Shown: positions 1-5,932 of the stretch, one piece after another
How the letters are laid out: each line of letters starts with the position of its first letter
How positions within the stretch are numbered: the stretch's first letter is position 1
Assembly (NCBI GenBank): GCA_003167475.1
Contig: PMTB01000256.1
Span: forward strand, 1-6,975
DNA: 6,975 bases
Reading direction: 5' to 3'
Origin: a candidate division FCPU426 bacterium
Lineage (GTDB): Bacteria > Oederibacteriota > PGYV01 > Palsa-1178
Made by a program: the position numbers and the translations under genes
Notes under the pieces: model-generated
The model's database searches: none
Told to the model about the DNA's origin: nothing
The model's input: only the letters and a program-made list of their open reading frames with translations

Positions 1-601
1 GAAATCCGCGATAGAAATGGAAAAGCAACTTTCGCTGCGTTTTAAGGATTATAAGGTGGCGATAGTCCACGGGCAGATGAAGAAAGAAGAGCGTGATGCG
101 GCAATGGACGCCTTTAAAAACAAGGAAATCGACATACTTGTGGCGACCACGGTTATCGAGGTCGGCATTGATATTCCCGATGCTTCTGTCATGGTCATAG
201 AACACGCCGAACGTTTCGGTCTCTCACAGCTTCACCAGCTCAGGGGCAGGGTCGGAAGGGGCACGAAGCAGTCATATTGTGTGCTTGTAGGCGACCCAAG
301 GACCGAGGACGGGCTAAAAAGGCTGGGGATCATGGAACAAACCCAGGATGGTTTTAAAATATCGGAAGCCGACCTTGAGATAAGGGGCCCCGGGGAATTC
401 ATGGGAACAAGGCAGCACGGTATTCCCGAGTTTAAAATGGCGAATATAATGAAAGACAGGGAGCTGCTGGAGCTGGCAAAGGAAGCGGCATTTTCGTTTA
501 TTTCGGATAATTGTGACTCAAATCACATCAAAAAGGAACAGTTAGTCCGTATAATAAAACTAAAGTATGGAAACAGTTTTGACTTGATAAACATAGGATA
601 A
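1..601 (+). CDS. recG: ATP-dependent DNA helicase RecG, C-terminal part (5' end outside window)
   Basis: RecG is a superfamily-2 helicase that reverses stalled replication forks and processes branched DNA, working on chromosomal DNA in the cytoplasm. Only about the last 199 codons are present (reading from base 2; family members are near 690 residues). Visible landmarks are the second helicase lobe: VATTVIEVGIDIPDAS (motif V region), QLRGRVGRG (motif VI, with the arginines that contact ATP), then the RecG-typical tail with EIRGPGEFMGTRQHG and a helical end. The TAA stop is at 599-601. The open frame runs off the left edge, so the first in-frame ATG at 17 is an internal methionine and not the start. 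The end of this gene appears to carry the promoter for the downstream hydrolase. The family call is secure from the QLRGRVGRG and GTRQHG blocks; confusion with Mfd is unlikely because the latter block is RecG-like. Confidence 0.96.
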   Translation, partial: KSAIEMEKQLSLRFKDYKVAIVHGQMKKEERDAAMDAFKNKEIDILVATTVIEVGIDIPDASVMVIEHAERFGLSQLHQLRGRVGRGTKQSYCVLVGDPRTEDGLKRLGIMEQTQDGFKISEADLEIRGPGEFMGTRQHGIPEFKMANIMKDRELLELAKEAAFSFISDNCDSNHIKKEQLVRIIKLKYGNSFDLINIG

Positions 602-613
602 TTGGGATATAAT
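584..613 (+). promoter_or_regulatory. Candidate sigma-70-type promoter for the MBL-fold gene
   Basis: A TTGATA box at 584-589 and a perfect TATAAT at 608-613 are separated by 18 bp. The -35 box lies inside the last codons of recG. The predicted start point, about 620, leaves a very short leader before the ATG at 631, with a GGAGG ribosome site at 622-626. The boxes are seen; promoter activity is inferred. Confidence 0.5.
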
Positions 614-630
614 AGACATCTGGAGGCGAG

Positions 631-1443
631 ATGAAAATTAAATACTACGGAGTAAGAGGTTCCATTCCTGTTGCGGGAAAAGATACCGTGAAATACGGGG
701 GAAACACCACATGTGTTTCCATCGAAGAGGCAAATACCCGTATAGTCCTTGACGCCGGCACCGGCTTAAGGAACCTTGGACGCGATATGCTCAAGGACGG
801 CCCCACCGGCCATAAAATCCACATGTTTTTCTCCCATTATCACTGGGATCATCTCCAGGGTTTTCCGTTTTTTACCCCCGGATTCATAAAAGGCAATGAG
901 ATAAACATATACGGAGAATCAAAATACAATAAATCAGTCCAGGATGTATTAAAACGCCAGCAGGAATTCATCAATTTCCCGGTGGAACTTTCAGGCATGC
1001 TCGCAAAACTGAACTTTACCGAGATAAAGGAACGCGAAGAGGTCAATGTGGGCCCGTTCAAAGTGACTTCCGTCAAGATCAACCATCCGGGAGGCATGCT
1101 CGTTTACCGGATCGAGTGCAAATCCGGGTCTTTTGTTTACGCGACGGACATAGAGCACTATGCCGTGCCGGACAATAAACTCATAGAAATCGCAAAGGAC
1201 GCCGATGTGCTGATGTATGACGCCCATTTTACGCCGGAAGAGTACCCTAAATACGCCGGTTGGGGCCACTCGACATACGAAGAGGGCATTAAGGTGGCGC
1301 AGCTAGCAGGCGTAAAGGAACTGCACCTGTGCCATCACGCGCCCGAACATAACGACTCGGATGTCGATGAGATACAGCGCAAGGCCCAGGCAAAGTACGA
1401 CAAGACTTTTGCGATACAGGAAGGCTGGGAGATACAGATCTAA
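631..1443 (+). CDS. MBL-fold metallo-hydrolase, PhnP/Lactamase_B_2-like, substrate unknown
   Basis: This is a 270-residue cytoplasmic metal-dependent hydrolase of the metallo-beta-lactamase fold; no signal peptide is seen. The N-terminus YYGVRGSIPV and KYGGNTTC (about residues 5-28) is typical of a large family of stand-alone MBL proteins. Metal-site motifs are all present: HYHWDH at 69-74, His152 in NHPGG, Asp173 in ATDIEH, and His235/His236 in LCHHAPEH. GWGHST (210-215) is another family hallmark. Start choice is clear: GGAGG at 622-626 sits 4 bp before ATG 631. The gene follows recG by 29 bp but probably has its own promoter. The next gene encodes a cyclic-nucleotide-binding domain, and relatives of this family are sometimes annotated as cyclic nucleotide phosphodiesterases or found with signalling domains. 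A role in cyclic nucleotide turnover is therefore possible but is inference; the fold is sure, the substrate is not. Confidence 0.9.
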   Translation: MKIKYYGVRGSIPVAGKDTVKYGGNTTCVSIEEANTRIVLDAGTGLRNLGRDMLKDGPTGHKIHMFFSHYHWDHLQGFPFFTPGFIKGNEINIYGESKYNKSVQDVLKRQQEFINFPVELSGMLAKLNFTEIKEREEVNVGPFKVTSVKINHPGGMLVYRIECKSGSFVYATDIEHYAVPDNKLIEIAKDADVLMYDAHFTPEEYPKYAGWGHSTYEEGIKVAQLAGVKELHLCHHAPEHNDSDVDEIQRKAQAKYDKTFAIQEGWEIQI

Positions 1444-1446
1444 TCA

Positions 1447-1521
1447 CAAATCCAAAATTGGGATTTGCATTGCGTAGGGAACGCATACGAAGTCCTGCGG
1501 AGCTGGACATGCGTTCCGCAG
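1447..1521 (+). promoter_or_regulatory. Intergenic segment with several nested and competing hairpins
   Basis: Four inverted repeats are packed between the hydrolase stop and the cNMP-domain gene. They are CAAATCC/GGATTTG (1447-1453/1461-1467); TGCGT/ACGCA (1471-1475/1481-1485); GGAACGCAT/ATGCGTTCC (1478-1486/1509-1517), which encloses GTCC/GGAC (1492-1495/1505-1508); and CTGCGGA/TCCGCAG (1495-1501/1515-1521). The second and fourth use bases of the third, so they are mutually exclusive with it. No T-run follows, so a classical intrinsic terminator is not supported. It could be an mRNA-stabilising structure, a switching leader, or a dispersed repeat element. Confidence 0.45.
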
Positions 1522-1558
1522 CGGAAACGACGAGTCTTAACTGGAGGAAGTTGAATAT

Positions 1559-2008
1559 ATGCCCGAACCCGTGGATTACGACAAACTAAAGGACATACTG
1601 CTTTTCAAGGAACTTGATATGGCCGAGCTTGATGTGGTCTCCAAACGCATTTTTGAAAAGGATTATAAAAAGGGCTCGACTTTGTTTGTGGAAGGCATGC
1701 CCGGCGAAATCCTCTATATTGTCACAGAGGGTTCGGTCGAAATATCAAAAAAAACCAAGGAAGGCGATGTTGTGATAGCCGTGCTGCATCCCGGTGAAAT
1801 AGTGGGGGAGATGTCTTTGATTGACGCCGGCCCCAGGACGGCCACCGGAAAGACCAGCGCGGACTCGAAGCTTATAGTGGTGACAAAAAAAAGTTTCAAT
1901 GAAATGCTTGATTCGGACCCCAAGATCGCGGCCAAAATACTGATGGCGCTCCTTAAGGTGATCAATAAAAGGCTCAGGATAACCGACAAGAAATTTGAAG
2001 ACAGGTAA
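1559..2008 (+). CDS. Stand-alone cyclic-nucleotide-binding (CRP-type) domain protein, no DNA-binding domain
   Basis: This 149-residue cytoplasmic protein is essentially one cNMP-binding beta-barrel. Visible features are the entry helix (about 8-33), YKKGSTLFVEGMPGEILYIV (36-55) with the usual F-x-E-G turn, EGSVEIS, and the phosphate-binding cassette GEIVGEMSLIDAGPRTAT (79-96), with Glu84 and Arg93 at the positions that contact cyclic nucleotide in CRP/PKA-type domains. A C-helix (about 116-145) ends the protein. There is no helix-turn-helix, so it is not a CRP-like transcription factor; it probably regulates a partner by binding or dimerising. The start is set by GGAGG at 1543-1547, 11 bp before ATG 1559. 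It lies 115 bp after the MBL gene and 6 bp before the TPR lipoprotein gene, suggesting co-transcription with the latter. Ligand identity (cAMP, cGMP or none) cannot be read from sequence. Confidence 0.88.
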   Translation: MPEPVDYDKLKDILLFKELDMAELDVVSKRIFEKDYKKGSTLFVEGMPGEILYIVTEGSVEISKKTKEGDVVIAVLHPGEIVGEMSLIDAGPRTATGKTSADSKLIVVTKKSFNEMLDSDPKIAAKILMALLKVINKRLRITDKKFEDR

Positions 2009-2014
2009 AATAAT

Positions 2015-3754
2015 ATGAAAATCAAAAGATTTCTTCTGCCGGCCGTTATTTTTTTGCTGCTTATGGGTTCCGGCTGCGCCACTGTCAAAACATATATGGA
2101 CATCGACAAGGTCGTCCGCCCGGAACTCGATATCAACCCCTACCAGGAAGCGGTCTCATATCTTTATTACTCCATAGGTTATGTCTTTGAACTCGCCAAC
2201 GAGGATGATTACGCCATGGAATATTACAATGTGGCGGCCAAGTATTCCTACGCGCCGGGCCCCGTATACAAGCAGATCGCTTACCTGTACGGATTAAAGG
2301 GCAACGCGCCAGGAATGAAGGATATCATAGATAAAGGCCTCGCCGAGGACCCGTACAATACCGATATCCTTATCATGGCCGGCAGGATAAAGCTCGATAC
2401 AGGGGATCTGGATGACGCGAAGGTGCTTTTTGAGCGCGCCATAAAGATAGATGTCATGATACCTGACGCGTATTTTTACCTGGGCGTTATCGCGTTCAAA
2501 AAGGACGATACGGATACCGCGGAGTCGTTGTTTATGAAGAATGTGGCGCTCTCCCCGGATACGGCGGCGTCATATTACAATATAGGGCTGCTTTACGCAG
2601 GCAGGGAGAGTTACGACCAAGCCGTAAAATATTTCTCTCTTGCCGTGGAGAAGGACCCCCTGTACCTGAAAGCTTATACGGCCCTGGCCGGCGTTTATGA
2701 GATCACGGGCGATATCAAATCCGCGCTGAGGGTCTATGAAGATTACCTGGGTTTAAGGCCGGGTGATCTGGGCGCCATGAAAGACGTGGCCGATATGTAT
2801 TACAGGAGCAAGGATTTTGACGGGGCCATAAAGACATATAAACAGATACTCAAAAGCGACGCTGACAACAAGGATATGCTTTACTCGCTGGGGATGATCT
2901 ACCTGAAGGCCGAAAAGTACAAGGAAGCCATTGACACGCTTGAAGCCGCGGAAAAGATAAAACCCGACGACACCATGGTGAAGTATTATATAGGCGTGGC
3001 ATATGAGGAGCAGAAGATCTACGACAAGGCCATAGGCAAATTCAACGAGATCACAAAACTTGACGGGAAATTCATAAACGCGTATTACCACCTGGGGTAC
3101 ATATACGGGGAACTCAAGCAGCTGGACAAGGCCATAGTTTTATTCAAGGAAAAACTCGCAGAGAACCCGGATAACGAGGATTTTTACGGGGTGCTTGCGG
3201 CGGCTTACCATGACAATGACCAGTTTAAGGAAGCGGTTGAGGTTTATAAAAAAGCGCTTGCCAAATTCCCCGCATCGGAAAAACTGCATTATAACCTGGC
3301 TATAGCCTATGACAAGCTGAAGGATTACGACAATTCCATCGCGCAGTTCAAGGAAGTGCTGAAAGCAAACCCGAAGAACGCCGACGCCTGTAATTATATA
3401 GGTTATACCTACGCGGACCTGGGTATCAACCTTGACGAAGCCTTAAATATGGTAAATACCGCGCTCGTTATAGAAAAGGACAACGGTTATTTTATGGACA
3501 GCCTTGGCTGGGTCTACTATAAAAAGGGAGATTACAAGTCGGCTCTGGATGAGCTGAGCCGGGCATCCGAGCTTATCATAAAAGAAATTGGAAAGGGTGA
3601 CGCCACGGTATACGAGCATTTGGGGGATACCTGCGTTAAACTCAATGATTTCGTCAAAGCGTCGGATTATTATAAAAAGTCCATTGACCTTGGGCCCGAG
3701 TCAAAGGACGCAGTTATAAAAAAACTTGAAGACCTGCAGAAAGCGAAACAGTGA
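2015..3754 (+). CDS. TPR-repeat lipoprotein
   Basis: This 579-residue protein is probably exported and lipid-anchored. Residues 1-21 form a lipoprotein signal peptide: basic MKIKR, hydrophobic LLPAVIFLLLM, then GSGC with Cys21 as the likely lipidated residue (a loose lipobox, Met/Gly instead of Leu at -4/-3). The rest is about 15 TPR-like units of ~34 residues from about residue 48 to 565, for example YYNIGLLYAGRESYDQAVKY and HYNLAIAYDKLKDYDNSIAQ. The late segment with YIGYTYADLG and DSLGWVYYKKGDYKSAL matches what I recall of a TPR lipoprotein family encoded just upstream of lolB/ispE in Pseudomonas-type genomes. TPRs serve as protein-protein scaffolds; no enzymatic domain is seen. It starts 6 bp after the cNMP-domain gene, with only a weak AGG site at 2003-2005, and its stop overlaps the ispE GTG start, so it is translationally coupled to both neighbours. 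Its partner is unknown. Confidence 0.88.
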   Translation: MKIKRFLLPAVIFLLLMGSGCATVKTYMDIDKVVRPELDINPYQEAVSYLYYSIGYVFELANEDDYAMEYYNVAAKYSYAPGPVYKQIAYLYGLKGNAPGMKDIIDKGLAEDPYNTDILIMAGRIKLDTGDLDDAKVLFERAIKIDVMIPDAYFYLGVIAFKKDDTDTAESLFMKNVALSPDTAASYYNIGLLYAGRESYDQAVKYFSLAVEKDPLYLKAYTALAGVYEITGDIKSALRVYEDYLGLRPGDLGAMKDVADMYYRSKDFDGAIKTYKQILKSDADNKDMLYSLGMIYLKAEKYKEAIDTLEAAEKIKPDDTMVKYYIGVAYEEQKIYDKAIGKFNEITKLDGKFINAYYHLGYIYGELKQLDKAIVLFKEKLAENPDNEDFYGVLAAAYHDNDQFKEAVEVYKKALAKFPASEKLHYNLAIAYDKLKDYDNSIAQFKEVLKANPKNADACNYIGYTYADLGINLDEALNMVNTALVIEKDNGYFMDSLGWVYYKKGDYKSALDELSRASELIIKEIGKGDATVYEHLGDTCVKLNDFVKASDYYKKSIDLGPESKDAVIKKLEDLQKAKQ

Positions 3755-4602
3755 TCTTTTTATCCCCGGCAAAGCTCAACCTGGTGCTCAGGATAAAAGG
3801 CTCTGACCCGCGGGATAATTATCACTTCATAGAATCGGTCTTTGACCCGGTCTCGCTTTATGACGTGCTCGACGTGGAAATCACACAGGGCAGGAAGATA
3901 ACCGTTGTTGATTATTTCAAAAAGCTTAAAGTTCCCCAGGAAAAGAACATTGTTTATAAAGCCGTAAAGTTACTCGCGAAAAAATCCGGGTTCGTAAGCG
4001 GTGTTAAGGTCACTCTTTATAAACACATACCAAACGGCGCGGGGCTCGGCGGCGGGAGCAGCAACGCGGCAACGGTTATAAAGGCATTAAACCAGCTCCT
4101 GGGGCTGAAACTTACTGAACCGGAAATGGCCCGGATAGGTTACAGCTGCGGCGCTGACGTGCCTTTTTTTATTTACGCAAAGCCGGCCTTTGTTTCCGGC
4201 AAAGGTGAAAAAATTTCAAAATATGACAGGAAAAACGTATTTTGGTATGTTGTAGTGGTACATAAAGATATACGGATAACCACAAAAGACGCGTATGGCT
4301 GGTACGACCATAAAATTAATTTGACAAATGACAAATCTTACACTAATATTATGTACGGATATAAAAAAGGCGTTTATGCCTTTTTATATAATGACTTTGA
4401 AAGCGTTATCTACGGCAGGTACCCGGTGCTGAAGAATGTCAGGGACTTCCTGCTGAAGACGGATTGCGTTGACGCGTCCCTAAGCGGAAGCGGAAGCGCG
4501 GTTTACGCGATGTTTGACACAAGGAAAGCGGCGCTTGAAGGTTATAAAAAAGCTGTAAAAGTGTGGAAGGGAAGTTTTGTCGGCCTTGCGCACTCGATTT
4601 GA
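3751..4602 (+). CDS. ispE: 4-diphosphocytidyl-2-C-methyl-D-erythritol kinase
   Basis: IspE phosphorylates CDP-methylerythritol at the 2-hydroxyl with ATP, the fourth step of the MEP (non-mevalonate) isoprenoid pathway, in the cytosol. At 283 residues it has the normal family length. It shows the GHMP-kinase landmarks in order: N-terminal SPAKLNLVL with Lys8; the glycine-rich ATP loop PNGAGLGGGSSNAA (94-107); GADVPFF with the catalytic-type Asp136; and the C-terminal LSGSGSAVY (244-252). The start is GTG 3751-3753, which overlaps the preceding TGA as GTGA. No good Shine-Dalgarno precedes it, so initiation probably depends on ribosomes finishing the TPR gene. The first residues, MIFLSPAKLNL, fit the family N-terminus exactly, which supports this rare start. 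spoVG follows after 23 bp, an order related to Bacillus, where ispE and spoVG are also near neighbours. Confidence 0.96.
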   Translation: MIFLSPAKLNLVLRIKGSDPRDNYHFIESVFDPVSLYDVLDVEITQGRKITVVDYFKKLKVPQEKNIVYKAVKLLAKKSGFVSGVKVTLYKHIPNGAGLGGGSSNAATVIKALNQLLGLKLTEPEMARIGYSCGADVPFFIYAKPAFVSGKGEKISKYDRKNVFWYVVVVHKDIRITTKDAYGWYDHKINLTNDKSYTNIMYGYKKGVYAFLYNDFESVIYGRYPVLKNVRDFLLKTDCVDASLSGSGSAVYAMFDTRKAALEGYKKAVKVWKGSFVGLAHSI

Positions 4603-4625
4603 GACTCGATATCAGGAGGGATGCA

Positions 4626-4916
4626 ATGGAAATTACGGAAGTAAAAGTTTTTCCGAGAGGCACGAGCGAATCGGAGGACCAGAAACTGAAAGCGTACGCG
4701 TCGATCACTTTTGACAGTTCATTTGTTGTCAGGGGCCTGAAAGTAATAGACGGAAAGAACGGGTTATTTGTGGTAATGCCGAGCAGGAAATTATCCGACG
4801 GCACGTTCAAGGACATTGCGCATCCTCTGAACAATGATATGAGGAAGTCAATAGAAGTCAAGGTCCTTGATAAATTCCACGAAACAATGCAGGCGGCAGA
4901 CACAAGGGCGCAATAG
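4626..4916 (+). CDS. spoVG: SpoVG family regulator, copy 1
   Basis: SpoVG is a small nucleic-acid-binding regulator known from Bacillus, Staphylococcus, Listeria and Borrelia, where it influences septation, virulence or gene expression. This copy has 96 residues, the usual length, with the family N-terminus MEITEVKVFPR, the strand KAYASITFDSSFVVRGLKVI (22-41), GLFVVMPSRK (46-55) and the block DIAHPLN (63-69). ATG 4626 was chosen over an upstream in-frame ATG at 4563 inside ispE because AGGAGG at 4614-4619 sits 6 bp before it and the protein then starts at the conserved MEITEV. It lies 23 bp after ispE, probably in the same transcript. A near-duplicate follows 134 bp downstream. Presence of SpoVG does not imply sporulation; many non-sporulating phyla have it. 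Confidence 0.95.
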   Translation: MEITEVKVFPRGTSESEDQKLKAYASITFDSSFVVRGLKVIDGKNGLFVVMPSRKLSDGTFKDIAHPLNNDMRKSIEVKVLDKFHETMQAADTRAQ

Positions 4917-4936
4917 CGCTTCACGACATTTTTTTT
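4908..4936 (+). terminator. Weak candidate terminator at the end of spoVG copy 1
   Basis: A short stem GCGC/GCGC (4908-4911/4916-4919) with an AATA loop overlaps the spoVG stop codon. A run of eight T residues lies at 4929-4936, but 9 bp separate stem and run and the stem is only 4 bp. Partial termination is possible; the evidence is thin. Confidence 0.22.
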
Positions 4937-4955
4937 CACAGACTATCTACCGGGC

Positions 4956-4981
4956 TAATAAATATGTGAGGGTATTTATTA
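4956..4981. promoter_or_regulatory. 9-bp inverted repeat between the two spoVG genes, candidate operator
   Basis: TAATAAATA (4956-4964) and TATTTATTA (4973-4981) form a perfect inverted repeat around an 8-bp centre, in an AT-rich 134-bp spacer. A possible -35 box TTCACA lies at 4935-4940 and AT-rich candidate -10 sequences fall inside the repeat, so a protein bound here could control copy 2. The repeat is seen; the operator role is inferred. It could also be a chance AT-rich palindrome. Confidence 0.3.
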
Positions 4982-5050
4982 TACTAAACTAATAAAACCA
5001 AAATTTAATACCTTTATTATTTTTATTGTCTGACAAACAGGAGGAATGGA

Positions 5051-5341
5051 ATGGAAATTACGGAAGTTAAGGTTTTTCCGAGGTCAACGAACGAGTCAGA
5101 GGACCAGAAATTGAAAGCATACGCGTCGATAACTTTTGACAGCTCATTTGTGGTAAGGGGCTTAAAGGTCATAGACGGAAAGAACGGCCTTTTTGTCGTA
5201 ATGCCGAGCAGGAAGTTATCAGACGGCACATTCAAGGATATAGCCCATCCGCTTAACACCCCGATGAGGAAATCCATCGAGGGAAAAGTCCTGGACAAGT
5301 TCCTGGAAACAAAACAGGACGCGGGAACAAGGGCGCAATAA
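5051..5341 (+). CDS. spoVG: SpoVG family regulator, copy 2 (tandem paralog)
   Basis: This second 96-residue SpoVG protein matches copy 1 at 87 of 96 positions. The nine changes lie at residues 12, 14, 70, 71, 78, 85, 88, 90 and 92; residues 15-69 are identical. At DNA level, 22 of those 55 identical residues use a different synonymous codon, so the pair is not a recent duplication and the protein core is held by selection or by past gene conversion. AGGAGG at 5039-5044 sits 6 bp before ATG 5051, the same layout as copy 1. The AT-rich 134-bp gap upstream probably gives this copy its own control. The changed residues cluster in the N-terminal loop and the C-terminal helical tail, so the two proteins may differ in binding partner, oligomerisation or nucleic-acid preference. 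Confidence 0.95.
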   Translation: MEITEVKVFPRSTNESEDQKLKAYASITFDSSFVVRGLKVIDGKNGLFVVMPSRKLSDGTFKDIAHPLNTPMRKSIEGKVLDKFLETKQDAGTRAQ

Positions 5342-5464
5342 GCGGGACAACACAACCTTTCAAATAACCAAGATCTTTCCCCGAACAACAAAAAAAAGCG
5401 GTATCGGCATGTCCATTTTTAAGGTTTCATTATTTATACGTTCTGAGACATTCCGCAAAACCAG

Positions 5465-5491
5465 CCCGCTTTAAAACCGGGGAACGTTTTT
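5465..5491 (+). terminator. Weak candidate terminator in the gap between spoVG copy 2 and the tRNA
   Basis: CCCG/CGGG (5465-5468/5478-5481) with a 9-base loop is followed, after GGAAC(G), by five T residues at 5487-5491. The stem is short. The remainder of 5342-5515 holds no convincing gene: one 21-codon frame from ATG 5409 lacks a ribosome site. Confidence 0.2.
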
Positions 5492-5517
5492 CAATAGTGT
5501 TACGGACATTTTAATCT

Positions 5518-5545
5518 TTAACATTTCATTTGTTTTGTGTATAAT
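5518..5545 (+). promoter_or_regulatory. Promoter of the tRNA-Gln gene
   Basis: TTAACA (5518-5523) and a perfect TATAAT (5540-5545) are spaced by 16 bp. The start point would be near 5552, about 30 bases before the mature tRNA 5' end at 5584, a reasonable leader for RNase P processing. Position and match make this the best promoter in the window. Confidence 0.6.
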
Positions 5546-5583
5546 AATCTCCAGTTAAACACCGTTCCGGTATTCATAATTGT

Positions 5584-5657
5584 TGCCCGATCGTCCAACG
5601 GTAAGACGCGGCCCTTTGGAGGCTGTTATGCAGGTTCGAATCCTGCTCGGGCAGCCA
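5584..5657 (+). tRNA. tRNA-Gln, anticodon UUG, CCA encoded
   Basis: All cloverleaf parts can be traced. The acceptor stem is TGCCCGA/TCGGGCA (5584-5590/5647-5653), the D arm GTC...GAC (5593-5595/5605-5607), and the anticodon stem CGGCC/GGCTG (5609-5613/5621-5625, one G-T pair). The anticodon loop CTTTGGA has TTG at 5616-5618. The T arm is GCAGG-TTCGAAT-CCTGC (5630-5646). Discriminator G5654 is followed by an encoded CCA (5655-5657). The U1-A72 start and the UUG anticodon are typical of glutamine tRNA, which reads CAA and, by wobble, CAG. In Pseudomonas and many Deltaproteobacteria a tRNA-Gln lies between ispE and prs, so this gene's place after ispE-spoVG is probably ancestral. An unrelated, repeat-rich segment follows directly. 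Confidence 0.96.
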
Positions 5658-5664
5658 CCTTAAT

Positions 5665-5702
5665 GTTAATCAGGATGCGAAGCATCCTGAACTATAATTA
5701 AC
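5665..5702. repeat. Palindrome just downstream of tRNA-Gln
   Basis: A perfect 9-bp stem TCAGGATGC/GCATCCTGA (5670-5678/5682-5690) closes a GAA loop; flanking GTTAAT (5665-5670) and ATTAAC (5697-5702) form an outer arm sharing one base with the inner stem. No T-run follows, so it may be a 3'-processing or attenuating hairpin for the tRNA transcript, or a dispersed palindromic repeat rather than a classical terminator. Confidence 0.55.
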
Positions 5703-5708
5703 AAAAGC

Positions 5709-5876
5709 GCTGAGCCTGTCGAAGCGCCAGTGTAGGCAGAGTATTATGAAGGTGGCTGAGCCCGTCGAAGCGCCAGTGTAGGCAGAGTTTTATGAAGGTG
5801 GCTGAGCCCGTCGAAGCGCCAGTGTAGGCTGAGTTCTTCTGTTGTGTAAAGGCAGTCTGAGCCCGTCGAAGCGCCC
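5709..5876. repeat. Tandem array of 46-bp REP-like units
   Basis: Units begin at 5709, 5755 and 5801 with an exact period of 46 bp; a fourth, diverged core begins at 5857, 55-56 bp after the third. The shared core is CTGAGCCYGTCGAAGCGCC (5710-5728, 5756-5774, 5802-5820, 5857-5875). In units 1-3 the core continues as AGTGTAGGC, and units 1 and 2 also share AGAGT and TTATGAAGGTG; unit 3 diverges after AGTGTAGGCTGAGT. The first unit can fold as GCGCT/AGCGC (5707-5711/5723-5727). The reverse complement of the core contains the CTTCGAC-GGCTCAG string that I recall as a REP-like intergenic repeat in many bacterial genomes. No open frame is supported here. This is not a CRISPR array: the repeat-to-repeat intervals are themselves conserved. 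Confidence 0.85.
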
Positions 5877-5932
5877 AGCGTTAGATTCTGCTCCAGCCTT
5901 AGCCTCAAATACATAAAACCAAGGGGTTTGCT

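Noticed and set aside
4563..4625. Extended N-terminus for spoVG copy 1 from the in-frame ATG at 4563
   Set aside because: The extension lies inside ispE, has no family similarity, and the AGGAGG at 4614-4619 fits ATG 4626, matching the start of copy 2.
4439..5391. Long minus-strand open frames opposite ispE and both spoVG genes
   Set aside because: They resemble each other only because they are antisense to the duplicated spoVG genes; they show no family motif and overlap well-supported genes.
5409..5474. Short 21-codon frame between spoVG copy 2 and the tRNA
   Set aside because: It has no ribosome-binding site and no recognisable motif; frames of this length arise by chance.
5709..5876. 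Direct repeats at regular spacing, like a CRISPR array
   Set aside because: The supposed spacers are nearly identical between units 1 and 2 and there are only about four units, so this is a plain tandem repeat. No cas genes are present.
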